Shown one piece after another: positions 37,001-45,567 of a stretch of 64,000 nucleotides of DNA; position 1 is the stretch's first letter; each line of letters begins with the position of its first letter. Source of the DNA: an uncultured Desulfobacterales bacterium (GTDB lineage Bacteria > Desulfobacterota > Desulfobacteria > Desulfobacterales > JAHEIW01); the NCBI GenBank assembly GCA_947259495.1, contig CAMYLV010000001.1, positions 1-64,000 of the forward strand, written 5' to 3'. Below the pieces are notes generated by a model. The model did not search any database. It saw nothing but the letters and a program-made list of their open reading frames with translations, and was not told the origin of the DNA. The position numbers were made by a program, and so were the translations under genes.

Positions 37001-37602
37001 ATGCCAATGCGATCTCAATTAAAGAATTAAAAAATGGAAATGCGGTCCGAATCGGCGGGTTGATTCGTAGCACTAAGATTATCAAGACCAAAAGAGGGGA
37101 TTTGATGGCTTTTGTGACGATCGAAGACCTGCACGGTGCGGTCGAGGCCACGGTTTTCTCGCGGGTGTACACCAGCGTGAGTGATCTGTTGGTTGAGGAT
37201 AAGGCCATTTTTATTCAGGGACAGGTTCAAAAAGACGAGCAGTCCGTAAAAATATTGGCTGAAAAAGTGGTTGCCATGGACAAGGCAGAAGAAACCTGGA
37301 CAGCCAGCATCCATTTTAAAGTGGAAATTTCCCGCACCGATCGCTCAGCACTTGTCAGGCTTCATGAGATATTTAAAAAGCACACGGGCAGCTGTCAGGC
37401 TTACCTGCATTTGTGCAGCGCCGACAATACCGACGCCATTATCGCCCTGCCCAATTCGATGAAATTAAGGGCTGGCGGCGCTTTGATGCGGGAAGTGAAT
37501 GAATTGCTGGGCTACAATGCCGTTGAGACCTTGTGCATGTCGGCCAAAACGGAACCCAAACGAAACAATTATCATTCACAGCGGTTTCGTAACGGCAGGT
37601 AA
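34078..37602 (+). CDS. dnaE: DNA polymerase III alpha subunit
   Basis: This is the replicative polymerase. The 1174-residue DnaE1-type protein has an N-terminal PHP domain (HLHVHTQYSLLDGAI, VTDHGTMFG), the polymerase palm acidic motif near MPDIDVDFCIDGRED, and PGRGSAAGSLVAYSLGI. It continues through the fingers (RHASTHAAGVVI), the helix-hairpin-helix region and a C-terminal OB fold (IGGLIRSTKIIKTKRGDLMAFVTIEDL). Length and motif order are normal; no intein is seen. Confidence 0.97.
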   Translation: MTEAIPDFVHLHVHTQYSLLDGAIRINDLLRRAAEFDMKAVSVTDHGTMFGAVEFYQKASAAGIKPIIGCEIYVAPRTRYDKTPLDNKELSHLILLAKNEEGYRNLCKLATTAQLDGFYYKPRIDKQVLKDCSRGLIGLTACLHGEVPRRIQQGNIDRAEETAREYCNIFGENNFFLEVQNNGIAEQELVNQALLDISQRLSIPLVASNDCHYLSKTDVRAHDVLLCIQTGKTIEDNERLKFRTDQLYFKSKAEMHATFKDYPGALSNTVDIAARCNIGFDFNTYHFPRFADASELSSDTLFTQKVQQGFELRMQRLKEKNPQIDEALYHERLAYEMSVIQDMGFSGYFLIVADFIRYAKENNIPVGPGRGSAAGSLVAYSLGITDLDPIFHGLIFERFLNPARKSMPDIDVDFCIDGREDVYKYVVDKYGGGDYVAQIITFGKLKTRAVIRDVGRALNIPLAEVDAIAKMVPDILNISLDEALKREPRLLELARQKPEIDELINICRVLEGLPRHASTHAAGVVIADQPLVNYMPLYRGKKGEVVTQYDMKIVEKIGLVKFDFLGLRNLTVIANTLALLASQGRTPPDLDNIELTDADTYRLLSAGDTTGVFQLESSGMKDLLVRLKPGTFDDVIALVALYRPGPMESGMIDDYVARKHGREKVEYLLPQLEPILKETYGVIVYQEQVMKIASDLANYSMAEADDLRKAMGKKIPAIMAKHRERFVNGASGNEIAAEQAAPIFSLMEKFGGYGFNKSHSAAYALIAYQTAYLKTHFPVEFMASLLTSEMHSTDGVVKYIVECRNHGIAVLPPDINYSQKGFAVDGEKIRFGLVAVKNVGEAAIEAIVESRGDNAFASLFDFCERVDLKKVNKRVIESLIKCSAFDSTGARRSQMMAALEEALDYGQRVQKERLDPQIGLFDGAVNPQVINAPSLPDIEEWSENQRLAFEKESLGFYVSGHPLKRYSNLLDKFTNANAISIKELKNGNAVRIGGLIRSTKIIKTKRGDLMAFVTIEDLHGAVEATVFSRVYTSVSDLLVEDKAIFIQGQVQKDEQSVKILAEKVVAMDKAEETWTASIHFKVEISRTDRSALVRLHEIFKKHTGSCQAYLHLCSADNTDAIIALPNSMKLRAGGALMREVNELLGYNAVETLCMSAKTEPKRNNYHSQRFRNGR

Positions 37603-37646
37603 TATCTCATTAGCGTTCACCTTAAAATTTGAAGATTGAGGACATA

Positions 37647-39020
37647 ATGACGGATAATGACCTTACCGTTTATCCGATTCTGCTTGCCGGGGGGACGGGC
37701 ACCCGGCTATGGCCTGTTTCCCGAGAGCTGTACCCCAAACAGCTGGTCAAGTTTGCCGGTGAAGACTCTCTGCTCCAGAGCACCATTAAGCGCCTGCCGC
37801 CGGTGCTCGACCCAGAATATGTTAAAGTCGTATGCGGTCAGCGGCATTTTCATGAAACGGCCAAACACATTGAAAACCTTGGCCTCAAAGCGGAAGGCAA
37901 GTTGATATGCGAGCCCAGCGGTCGCAACACGGCCCCGGCGATTTTACTGGCGGTACTGCATATCCTGGCGGCCGAAAAAGATGCGGTTTTATGTATTTTT
38001 CCGGCCGATCATATCATTCAAAATCCTGATGCCTTCCACGACCGGCTCAAAGCGGCCATTGCACTGGCCAGTGATGGCTATGTCGTTACTTTCGGCATTC
38101 AGCCCCATTATCCTGAAACCGGATACGGTTATGTCGAGGGCGGAAAAAAGGTGTCCCGCGGTGCTCTGGCGCTCAGGCGATTCGTTGAGAAGCCGGATCT
38201 GACCACCGCCCAAAAATACATCAAGGCCGGTAATTTTTTCTGGAACAGCGGCATGTTTGCCTTTAAAGCCTCGGTCATTCTTGCCGAATTTAAAACCCAC
38301 CAGCCCGAACTGCTCAGAAATATGCAAGCGATTTTTGCGGTTGATAAATCCATCGCCAAGAAAGATTACGATCAGCTGGCTGATATTTCCATTGATTATG
38401 CAATTATGGAAAAAACAGCTATAGGTGTTGTGCTACCCTCTGATTTCGGCTGGAGCGATATTGGTTCCTGGAAATCGCTGTATGATTTTCGGGGAAAAGA
38501 TGCCGATAAAAACGTCATCGACGGGGACGTTATGGTGCAAGATACTCGCAACAGTCTAATCCTGAGCCACGACCGCCTGATCGCTGCCAATCACCTGCGG
38601 GATATGGTCGTGGTGGAAACGGCGGATTCGGTTTTCGTTTCCGATCTTGAAAACAGCCGGGATGTGAAATCCTTTGTCGCCAGGTTAAAGGACCAGGGGC
38701 GTAAGGAATTTCAGCGACATCGCTGCGTCTATCACCCCTGGGGCATAGTCAAGCTGCTCGAGCACGAAGATAACTATGCGGCCGCCGAGTTAACGGTTTA
38801 TCGCGGTGCTTCGTTCGAACTGCCGTCACAGACGAACTCAACCTATCATCTCTTGGTTCTCGATGGCCGGGCAAAGATTAGCACCGACTCTGAAGATAAA
38901 GAACTACGTTCGGGAGAGGCGATCACCTGCCACGCAACAGCAAAGGCCAATATCGAGAATGCCGCCAAAGCCGAGCTTCGTCTGATTCAAATCGAGCTTA
39001 CAAATGGGGCAGATGACTAG
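37647..39020 (+). CDS. Mannose-1-phosphate guanylyltransferase (ManC/CpsB-like, atypical cupin)
   Basis: This protein makes GDP-mannose for surface polysaccharides. The start at 37647 (MTDNDLTVYP) has GAGGA nine nt upstream; a TTG 18 bp earlier is less likely. Residues about 8-290 are the nucleotidyltransferase with LAGGTGTRLWPVSRE, CEPSGRNTAPAI, FPADHII and FVEKPD. The remainder is cupin-like but lacks the histidine cluster of the phosphomannose isomerase domain; the expected site reads LPSQTNSTYHLLVL. I infer guanylyltransferase activity only. It follows dnaE by 44 bp. Confidence 0.85.
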   Translation: MTDNDLTVYPILLAGGTGTRLWPVSRELYPKQLVKFAGEDSLLQSTIKRLPPVLDPEYVKVVCGQRHFHETAKHIENLGLKAEGKLICEPSGRNTAPAILLAVLHILAAEKDAVLCIFPADHIIQNPDAFHDRLKAAIALASDGYVVTFGIQPHYPETGYGYVEGGKKVSRGALALRRFVEKPDLTTAQKYIKAGNFFWNSGMFAFKASVILAEFKTHQPELLRNMQAIFAVDKSIAKKDYDQLADISIDYAIMEKTAIGVVLPSDFGWSDIGSWKSLYDFRGKDADKNVIDGDVMVQDTRNSLILSHDRLIAANHLRDMVVVETADSVFVSDLENSRDVKSFVARLKDQGRKEFQRHRCVYHPWGIVKLLEHEDNYAAAELTVYRGASFELPSQTNSTYHLLVLDGRAKISTDSEDKELRSGEAITCHATAKANIENAAKAELRLIQIELTNGADD

Positions 39021-39050
39021 AAGCCATTTCAAAATCCCGTTCCAGCCGAT

Positions 39051-39659
39051 TTAATAATTGTCATACATTCTAATTATCTCACCGGTTCCTTTCCCTTCAA
39101 CACTTCTAACATAACCATTTATCACTTTTCTCATCGGAATTGGATTATGGCCAGGGAAATAGGCCTCATATTTTTCGACGGCATCTTCAACCAGTCCCGA
39201 TGAAACCGCATTGATTCTAAGTTCATTTTTTAACTCCAAGGCTGCTGCCTTGACAAAACTGTGAATTCCTCCATTTACCATGGCAGCACTTGTCGTCATT
39301 GCCACGGGATAATCTGCCAGGATCCCGGTCGTCAGGGTACAAGATCCTCCAGTGTTCAGGTAATCCTTTCCAATTCTGACAAGATTGACTTGTCCCATTA
39401 ACTTACTTTTTAGTCCTATGTAGAAATCGTCTTCTGCCAAGGAATCAAACGGTGCCCATTTGGCTTCTCCGGCGATACATAGAATTGCATCAATTTTTCC
39501 GATGGAATCAAACATAGCTTTAATGGACTTAGAATCCGCAATATCGACTGTGACATCGCCAGAATTTCGCCCGGCGATAACAATTTCATGTTTCTTTGAG
39601 AAATGTGCACTCACTTTTTTGCCAATGGTACCTTTGCCACCAATTATCAATAGTTTCAT
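39051..39659 (-). CDS. Short-chain dehydrogenase-like protein, atypical active site
   Basis: This 202-residue protein starts at ATG 39659 with AAGGAG five nt upstream. A Rossmann fold is shown by IIGGKGTIGKKVSAHF, and by VDIADSKSI and ILCIAGEAKW. The catalytic Tyr-x-x-x-Lys pair of classical short-chain dehydrogenases is not at its usual place: the segment reads TSAAMVNGGIHSFVKAAALEL. It is convergent with the ManC-like gene. Substrate is unknown, and it may be a non-catalytic or divergent member. Confidence 0.75.
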   Translation of the reverse strand: MKLLIIGGKGTIGKKVSAHFSKKHEIVIAGRNSGDVTVDIADSKSIKAMFDSIGKIDAILCIAGEAKWAPFDSLAEDDFYIGLKSKLMGQVNLVRIGKDYLNTGGSCTLTTGILADYPVAMTTSAAMVNGGIHSFVKAAALELKNELRINAVSSGLVEDAVEKYEAYFPGHNPIPMRKVINGYVRSVEGKGTGEIIRMYDNY

Positions 39660-39723
39660 ATTCACTCCTTTTTATTATCATGGTTTTATTTTTCCGCCAT
39701 TATCTAAATTTTGTACGAGTCCT

Positions 39724-39777
39724 CCAGAGGCGGACAAGTCGGAGGCTTTCATATTCTCATTAATTTTCATGCAAGAT
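39724..39777. repeat. Two short repeat boxes shared with 60074-60247
   Basis: A 29-bp box (39724-39752; CCAGAGGCGGAC start) matches 60219-60247 at 26 of 29 positions. A 19-bp box (39759-39777; ATTAATTTTC start) matches 60074-60092 exactly but reverse-complemented. Both loci are intergenic. Confidence 0.65.
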
Positions 39778-39794
39778 CCAGATATTAATTGGCA

Positions 39795-40796
39795 TTAACG
39801 CGTAAGCGCATATGCCTCGGCGGCCTCCTGGTAGAGAAGATCTTCTTGGCCAAGGTAACGGGGGGAGAAATGGAAAATGGTAAACTGCCGGGCGCCGCAT
39901 CTGGCCGCTATCTCACCGGCCTGCCGGGCGGTGAGGTGATGTTTTTCAGCGGCAAGATTTCGCTGAGCATCCAGAAAGGCAGCCTCGATGAAAATGTGAT
40001 CTGAATCCTTCGCCAGGGAAATAATTTTTTCCGCATTTGCGGGACTGTAAGCCACATCGGCAATGTAACTGATCTTCTGTCCCGGGGTGACCATGGCAAT
40101 CTGGTTGGCCAGTTCGCCCAGCGGAAAAGGCCGTATCGGGCCGGAGCTCAATTTAACTTCAAATTCCGATGCCGGATGCGTACCTGAATACAGGGCCTGT
40201 TTGAAATCATTCAGCCATGGGCCGGTTTGCAGCTCCAGCGCGTTGAGCGCATCTTTGTTGATATTGACATGAAAATGCTCTTTGATGGCCAGCCCCAGAC
40301 AGGGGATGCCGTGATCTAAGACGGCAGCGGAGATCCTAAAAGCAGGTGTGTCAATCAATATGTCTTTGAAAGGATGCTTTTCGGCCTTGTCGGCCGGCAT
40401 GAATTCATTCTGGCAGCGGTACGCTCTGGTCAGCAGGTAATCACGATGGATTTCCGTCAGATGCAGCCTCAGGCGATATTGATAATTTTCGACCAGATTC
40501 CATGAATAGGCGGCCAATTTGCCTTCAACGTTTTTCAAAAAATTGCGGGGTCCAAACAGGTGCAGATTTTTTTCACGGCCTAATGCCAGGCGCAGGATAC
40601 GGTCAAAACCGATAAAATGATCCATGTGCGTGTGGGAGACAAACACATGGCTGATTTTGAGAATGTCCCGGGATGTCAGGGCCTGATTGTCGCCGAGGTC
40701 GAATAGAATGGCTTGATTTTCAAAAAGAAAAGGAATGAAGAGGCCGGGATCTTCAAATGGCCCATTGATGAGTCGGGGATTAAAACGAGGGCGCAT
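39795..40796 (-). CDS. RNase Z-like metallo-beta-lactamase-fold hydrolase
   Basis: The 333-residue protein has the metal-binding HTHMDHFIGFD (HxHxDH) near residue 56 and other family features: LFDLGDNQALT near the start, DHGIPCLGLAI, YIADVAY, and HHLTARQAGEIAARCG followed by FHFSPRY, as in RNase Z/ElaC. RNase Z matures tRNA 3' ends. The length and loop composition are slightly atypical, so a relative with another phosphodiester substrate is possible. Its ATG overlaps the stop of the upstream gene (TAATG). Confidence 0.8.
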   Translation of the reverse strand: MRPRFNPRLINGPFEDPGLFIPFLFENQAILFDLGDNQALTSRDILKISHVFVSHTHMDHFIGFDRILRLALGREKNLHLFGPRNFLKNVEGKLAAYSWNLVENYQYRLRLHLTEIHRDYLLTRAYRCQNEFMPADKAEKHPFKDILIDTPAFRISAAVLDHGIPCLGLAIKEHFHVNINKDALNALELQTGPWLNDFKQALYSGTHPASEFEVKLSSGPIRPFPLGELANQIAMVTPGQKISYIADVAYSPANAEKIISLAKDSDHIFIEAAFLDAQRNLAAEKHHLTARQAGEIAARCGARQFTIFHFSPRYLGQEDLLYQEAAEAYALTR

Positions 40797-41218
40797 TATG
40801 CGGGCAGAAATTTTTTGATTTGCTGATGAATATTTAAATAAATGTCTTCGTCGGAACCATAAATATCCACAATGTCTTTATGGTTAAGGAGCTTTTCGAT
40901 GATAAAAGCCGTCAGGAACAAGCTGACCACATGGGGCTGGGGAACCAGGTTTCGAATAGGGGATACCTGATAGTCGATCTCAAAGTCATCCGCACGACCT
41001 AATTTTTCCAGGCAAAGCTTGATTTGATCTTCCAAGGCGTTTTTGTTGGTGGTTTCCACCAGACGGGCATCAACGAGTTTCATTGCAATCGCATTGGACA
41101 GGGGATCGATACAATCTTTGATCGAATTAATGGCAAGCCTGCGGGTACGCTCTTTTTGAGATTCGATTTTGGAAAGGATATTGGCTTCACGCGTACTGGG
41201 CCGAAATACTTTTGCCAT
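40796..41218 (-). CDS. Conserved hypothetical protein, translationally coupled to RNase Z-like gene
   Basis: I do not recognise a family. The 140-residue soluble protein has a basic start (AKVFRPSTREA), a helical middle, and a C-terminal half with PQPHVVSLFLTAFIIEKLL and DIVDIYGSDEDIYLNI. No signal peptide or membrane segment is seen. The TAATG overlap with the RNase Z-like gene argues for a joint role. The ribosome site GGTGG precedes the start. Confidence 0.75.
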   Translation of the reverse strand: MAKVFRPSTREANILSKIESQKERTRRLAINSIKDCIDPLSNAIAMKLVDARLVETTNKNALEDQIKLCLEKLGRADDFEIDYQVSPIRNLVPQPHVVSLFLTAFIIEKLLNHKDIVDIYGSDEDIYLNIHQQIKKFLPA

Positions 41219-41357
41219 ACTACCACCTTATATTTAGAGTCACTGTAAAGTTCAATTCAGCGAAAATATAATAGGTAACGCAGCCGTTTGCAAGGAAAAT
41301 ATTATGTGGATATCCGCCACCCAGCCGCTTTTCTCTGTACTCTGTTTCCTGAAATTT

Positions 41358-43076
41358 CTAAACGGCATCCTCAATAATCAACTGGATAGTCTTACTCGCG
41401 TTCCAGCGATTCCAGCGTAGCCGGAATGCAAGGCGGGCAAATGCCGTTTCAGTCAGCAGGTTCTCTGCGGCATTGAAACAAATGGCATTAATGGATTTAT
41501 ACGACTGTTCGGTACCCTGGGCCAGCACCATTTTGCGATGGTTTTTACCAACTATTTTTGATGACAATACTTTTATGTTACTCGCCATGAACAGGGGTTC
41601 CGGGTTTTGGATGCCAAAAGGGCTGATATTTTCGATTTCATCAATCAGTTTTGCCGATATGTCATCAAAATCAATCTCGGTGTCGATGGTCAGTTTCGGA
41701 GTTTGGGCATCGGGCTGAGACATTCGCTTAACCGCTTTTTCAAAGGCCTGTTGAAATTCAATTAAATTCTCAGCCTTGATGGTCAAACCGGCTGCCATTG
41801 AATGGCCACCGAAATCTTCCAGTAAGTGCCGGCAGGTCCGTAAAGCTTCGTATAGATCCAGGCCGGGAATACTGCGGGCGGATCCTTTGCCAAGTTTTTC
41901 TTTAACGGCAACCAGCACAACCGGCCGGTAATATATATCGACGATACGGGAAGCCACGATTCCCAAAACGCCCAGGTGCCATCCCGAATTCCAGCTTACC
42001 AAAGAATGCGTTTTTAATGGTTCCGGATGATGCGCCAAATCGGTTAAAATCGCATTCAGGATTGATTGTTCCAGTTCCTGCCGCCGGAGGTTGAATTTGT
42101 TGAGGGTTTGCGCCAGTTGCCTTGCTGTGGTGGTGTCTTCGGTTGTCAGTAGTTGCAGCGCCAGGCAAGCATGGTCCATTCGTCCGGCGGCGTTCAAGCG
42201 CGGAACAAGTCTGAAGGCAACATCTTCTGTAGTTATCGGCTGCTGTGAAATACCGGCGACCGCTCGCAGCGCTTTAATCCCCGGTCGTATTGCTGAATTG
42301 ATCAGGTCCAGTCCTGTTTTTGTGAAGATACGATTTTCGGTAATCAGGGGGACCATATCGCCGATGGTGCCTAAGGCAACCAGGTCGCAAAAATTCTTGA
42401 GATTGGGTTGGGGGCGATCTTTCCAAAAGTTCTGCTCGCGCAAGTGTTTTCTTAAAGCGATAACAAGGGCAAAAGCGACGCCCACACCCGCCAGTGCGTC
42501 CATGCCGGCAGAGCAATCGGAACGTTTGGGGTTTAGCACAGCGACGGCCGGCGGAATTTTTTCAGAAATTTGGTGATGATCGGTTACGACAACATCGATT
42601 CCCGATTTGGCGGCAGCGGCAAGGGCATCGGTGCTGCCGGAACCGCAATCAGCGGTGATAATCAACTGGACCTGTTTGGGAAGAGCGTATTTTTCGATAT
42701 GGCGCGGTTGCAGGCTGTAACCTTCTTTAATACGATGGGGGATATAGGTGGATACATTGGCGCTAACACCCTGCAAAAATTCTAACAGTACGGCTGTGGC
42801 GCTAATTCCGTCTATGTCGTAATCACCGAAGATCAGGATTTTTTCCTTATCTCTAATGGCCCGGCAGATCCGATTCACGGCGGCATCCATGTCTTTGAGG
42901 GCAAAAGGCGGGCGCATCTGATTGAGTGAGATTGTCAGAAAGCTTGAAGCTTCTGCGGCGGATGTCAGGTTGCGGTTGATCAGAACAGCTGCGGTGACCG
43001 GATGGCAATGCAGACGGAAACTCATTTGTTTTACCCGATCGGCGTCCGGATGCAATAGATCCCATTTTTTCTTCAT
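41358..43076 (-). CDS. recJ: Single-stranded-DNA-specific exonuclease RecJ
   Basis: RecJ degrades 5' single-stranded DNA in recombination and mismatch repair. The 572-residue DHH/DHHA1 protein has motif I FGDYDIDGISATAVL, motif III VVTDHHQIS (DHH), and the C-terminal DHHA1 segment with RSIPGLDLYEAL and GGHSMAAGL (GGH). The domain layout and length match the family. It is divergent from the DUF4911 gene and miaB. Confidence 0.95.
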   Translation of the reverse strand: MKKKWDLLHPDADRVKQMSFRLHCHPVTAAVLINRNLTSAAEASSFLTISLNQMRPPFALKDMDAAVNRICRAIRDKEKILIFGDYDIDGISATAVLLEFLQGVSANVSTYIPHRIKEGYSLQPRHIEKYALPKQVQLIITADCGSGSTDALAAAAKSGIDVVVTDHHQISEKIPPAVAVLNPKRSDCSAGMDALAGVGVAFALVIALRKHLREQNFWKDRPQPNLKNFCDLVALGTIGDMVPLITENRIFTKTGLDLINSAIRPGIKALRAVAGISQQPITTEDVAFRLVPRLNAAGRMDHACLALQLLTTEDTTTARQLAQTLNKFNLRRQELEQSILNAILTDLAHHPEPLKTHSLVSWNSGWHLGVLGIVASRIVDIYYRPVVLVAVKEKLGKGSARSIPGLDLYEALRTCRHLLEDFGGHSMAAGLTIKAENLIEFQQAFEKAVKRMSQPDAQTPKLTIDTEIDFDDISAKLIDEIENISPFGIQNPEPLFMASNIKVLSSKIVGKNHRKMVLAQGTEQSYKSINAICFNAAENLLTETAFARLAFRLRWNRWNASKTIQLIIEDAV

Positions 43077-43250
43077 GGACGGCCCTATATCCTATAAGCG
43101 ACGGTTGAACAACCCATAATTGAGAATCCCCCTTCAGTTGATTTTTATTGCAAATAAAGGGGATGTGGTTATTATTTCTAGCACGTTCCTTAAAACCTTC
43201 ATTTTGAACTGGTTAGCCGTGTTGGTCGTTACCTATCAGCCGGCAGGCAT

Positions 43251-43357
43251 ATAGAGGTTGTAAAAAAACGTTCCGTTATTCTGACGTTTTTTTCTATAAC
43301 CACTTATACCCCAATTCCGTATATCGGAATATTAATATGGAAAGCGGTATAAGCAGG
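43251..43357 (+). repeat. 105-bp double-hairpin repeat, copy A
   Basis: The first hairpin has arms rich in AAAAAACGTT and AACGTTTTTT, with GGTTGT/ATAACC outside. The second has arms CTTATACC and GGTATAAG, with ATTCCG/CGGAAT inside. It is nearly identical along its length to copy B (54498-54606) and matches copy C (48533-48634) in reverse. Its end overlaps the start of the next gene. Confidence 0.85.
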
Positions 43358-43627
43358 TTTCGGGCTAAATACTTTTGTGACAACAGAAAGCTTTTGAAAT
43401 CGATAATACAGCATTACCGGGTCGATCGCAGCGAAATCGCTTTTATCAAGTTTATCTTTGAAGCGTATGACGGTATTGCTACGTTGCGAACAATCGATCC
43501 ACAAAAAGGCATCATTTTGTTTTATATTGCGCCGGGTTGCCAGCAACAGTTCCAAAAAATTTTGCTGGATCTTTCGGAACAGATCTTGATTCGGCCGCTA
43601 AAAGCAATGCCTTCAGAATGTGGCTAA
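43337..43627 (+). CDS. DUF4911-like protein
   Basis: This 96-residue protein resembles the DUF4911 family, whose members often precede miaB in deltaproteobacteria. The conserved block is YRVDRSEIAFIKFIFEAYDG followed by ATLRTIDP and IAPGCQQQF. The apparent ATG at 43337 lies inside repeat copy A and has only a weak GGAA site, so the true start might be downstream at a non-ATG codon. It ends 34 bp before miaB. Function is unknown; association with tRNA modification is inference. Confidence 0.75.
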   Translation: MESGISRFRAKYFCDNRKLLKSIIQHYRVDRSEIAFIKFIFEAYDGIATLRTIDPQKGIILFYIAPGCQQQFQKILLDLSEQILIRPLKAMPSECG

Positions 43628-43661
43628 TCAGCGTCAATCAAAATGAGGATGCCGTTTTCAG

Positions 43662-45080
43662 ATGAATCCAAAACGCCTTTATCTTCATACCATTGGCTGC
43701 CAGATGAATGTATACGATTCAGAGCAAATTGCCATGCAGCTGGCAGCCGTCGGATATGAACAGACCGCATCGATGGACGGAGCGGATTTGATTATTGTCA
43801 ATACCTGTACCGTCAGGGCCAAAGCCGAGCAGAAAGCGTTCAGCCTTTTGGGGCGGCTGGCGAAGATGAAGCGTCATAAAAAACGACTGATTATCGGCGT
43901 CGCCGGTTGTGTGGCCCAGCAGGAAGGCCAAAGGATTATGGAGCGCATGCCCGCTGTAGACCTTGTTTTTGGGACCCAGGCGATTGACAGGCTCCCGCAC
44001 CTGATCCAACAAATCGAAGCCCGGCGTTGCCGCATCGTTGATGTTGACATGGTTGTAACCCCGGATATCCCTGAATCGCTTGTTGGATCGCAGGATCAAT
44101 CGCATGTATCCAAATTCGTCACGATTATGCGGGGATGCGACAACTATTGCGCCTATTGTGTCGTTCCCTTCGTGCGCGGCAGAGAAACGAGCCGCAAACC
44201 CGAAAGTATCATTAGCGAAATCAAGGCGCTGGTAGACAATGGTGTGAAAGAAGTCACCCTGTTGGGACAAAATGTCAACAGCTATGGAAAAAACCAGGAC
44301 CTGTGCTCTTTTCCAGAGCTCTTAGCGATGATAAACGAGATCGAGGGGCTTTCACGTATTCGGTTTACCACGTCCCATCCAAAGGATCTGGGACCCGATC
44401 TGATCCTGGCCTTTCGGAATATTGCCAAACTGTGTTCCCATATTCATTTGCCGGTTCAATCCGGCTCCAACAGGGTTTTAAAGCGCATGAACCGCAATTA
44501 TACCCGGGAGCAGTACCTTGACAAAGTAGCCGAACTACGGGATACTTGTCCACAGATAGCCATCACATCGGATATTATCGTCGGCTTTCCCGGGGAAGGT
44601 GAGACCGATTTTGAACAAACGTTGCAACTGGTCAAAACGGTCCAATTTGACGGACTATTTGCCTTTCAATATTCTGATCGACCACCTGCGCCTGCTGTTA
44701 AACTGCCTGAGAAGATATCAGAAGCGATCATCAGTAACCGACTGCAAGCTGTTTTGGCCTTTCAGGATAAATTGACCCGAAGTAAAAATCAGCAATTGGT
44801 CGGGTCTACTCAGTGGGTTTTGACCGATGGATTAAGCAAAAAACAGGCGGCCGGTAACCCGGCTGGCAGCAACCAAGAGCTGCAGTGGACCGGTCGCACG
44901 TCCACCAATAAGATCGTCAATTTTTATGTAGATGAGTCTACGGCTGACAACCAAAATTTGATCGGCAAACTGGTTGGCGTCCATATCGATAAAGGCTATT
45001 CCCACTCGTTGTCTGGCAGAGCGATAAACCTCGAACCCTCATGGCGGGGGTTGAAAGGAGTTGAAAATTATGCTGCATAA
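43662..45080 (+). CDS. miaB: tRNA-2-methylthio-N6-dimethylallyladenosine synthase
   Basis: MiaB is a radical-SAM methylthiotransferase that modifies A37 of tRNAs reading UNN codons. The 472-residue protein has the N-terminal UPF0004 domain with cysteines in GCQMN, NTCTVRAKA and GVAGCVAQ, the radical-SAM motif GCDNYCAYC near residue 155, and a C-terminal TRAM domain (about 375-445). It is complete. The downstream gene overlaps by 11 bp. Confidence 0.96.
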   Translation: MNPKRLYLHTIGCQMNVYDSEQIAMQLAAVGYEQTASMDGADLIIVNTCTVRAKAEQKAFSLLGRLAKMKRHKKRLIIGVAGCVAQQEGQRIMERMPAVDLVFGTQAIDRLPHLIQQIEARRCRIVDVDMVVTPDIPESLVGSQDQSHVSKFVTIMRGCDNYCAYCVVPFVRGRETSRKPESIISEIKALVDNGVKEVTLLGQNVNSYGKNQDLCSFPELLAMINEIEGLSRIRFTTSHPKDLGPDLILAFRNIAKLCSHIHLPVQSGSNRVLKRMNRNYTREQYLDKVAELRDTCPQIAITSDIIVGFPGEGETDFEQTLQLVKTVQFDGLFAFQYSDRPPAPAVKLPEKISEAIISNRLQAVLAFQDKLTRSKNQQLVGSTQWVLTDGLSKKQAAGNPAGSNQELQWTGRTSTNKIVNFYVDESTADNQNLIGKLVGVHIDKGYSHSLSGRAINLEPSWRGLKGVENYAA

Positions 45081-45567
45081 GGTGAGCATTGCGGGTTTGA
45101 CTATGGATCCAGCCTCGAACACGCCGATTATCATATTGAAATCAGAAGAAACGGATCAGGCGATTCCGATATGGATCGGTTTGCTTGAAGCGACCTCAAT
45201 AGCGTCGGCCCTCCAAAAGATAAAATATGAACGTCCGATGACCCACGATCTATTCAAAAATTTTACCGATCTTTTGTCCATTTCAATCACAAAAATCGAG
45301 GTTTGTGACTTAAAGGATAATACGTTTTTCGCTAAAATTTATTTTATTTCCAAAGATGGTAAGTTTAAAATGGATGCGCGACCGAGCGATGCGATTGCAC
45401 TGGCGCTGCGATTTGATGCGCCGATTTACGTGGCGGATGAGGTCATGCAAAAGTCCAAAATCGGAGACGGTGAAGCTGAAGTTTTGGATACCAGCGAAGA
45501 AGGCAAAAAATGGGCTGATTATCTGGAAAGCCTCTCACCGGAAGATTTCGGTAAATTTAAAATTTAG
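45070..45567 (+). CDS. Bifunctional nuclease family protein (DUF151)
   Basis: Members of the bifunctional nuclease (BFN/DUF151) family cleave RNA and DNA in vitro. The 165-residue protein starts at ATG 45070, with GGAG nine nt upstream and overlapping the miaB end. The family blocks are IIILKSEETDQAIPIWIGLLEA, RPMTHDLF, and KMDARPSDAIALALRFDAPIYV. A charged tail ends it. Coupling with miaB suggests an RNA-related role. Confidence 0.9.
   Translation: MLHKVSIAGLTMDPASNTPIIILKSEETDQAIPIWIGLLEATSIASALQKIKYERPMTHDLFKNFTDLLSISITKIEVCDLKDNTFFAKIYFISKDGKFKMDARPSDAIALALRFDAPIYVADEVMQKSKIGDGEAEVLDTSEEGKKWADYLESLSPEDFGKFKI

Noticed and set aside
34078-37602. Intein in dnaE
   Set aside because: Length of 1174 residues and continuous motif order leave no room for an intein.
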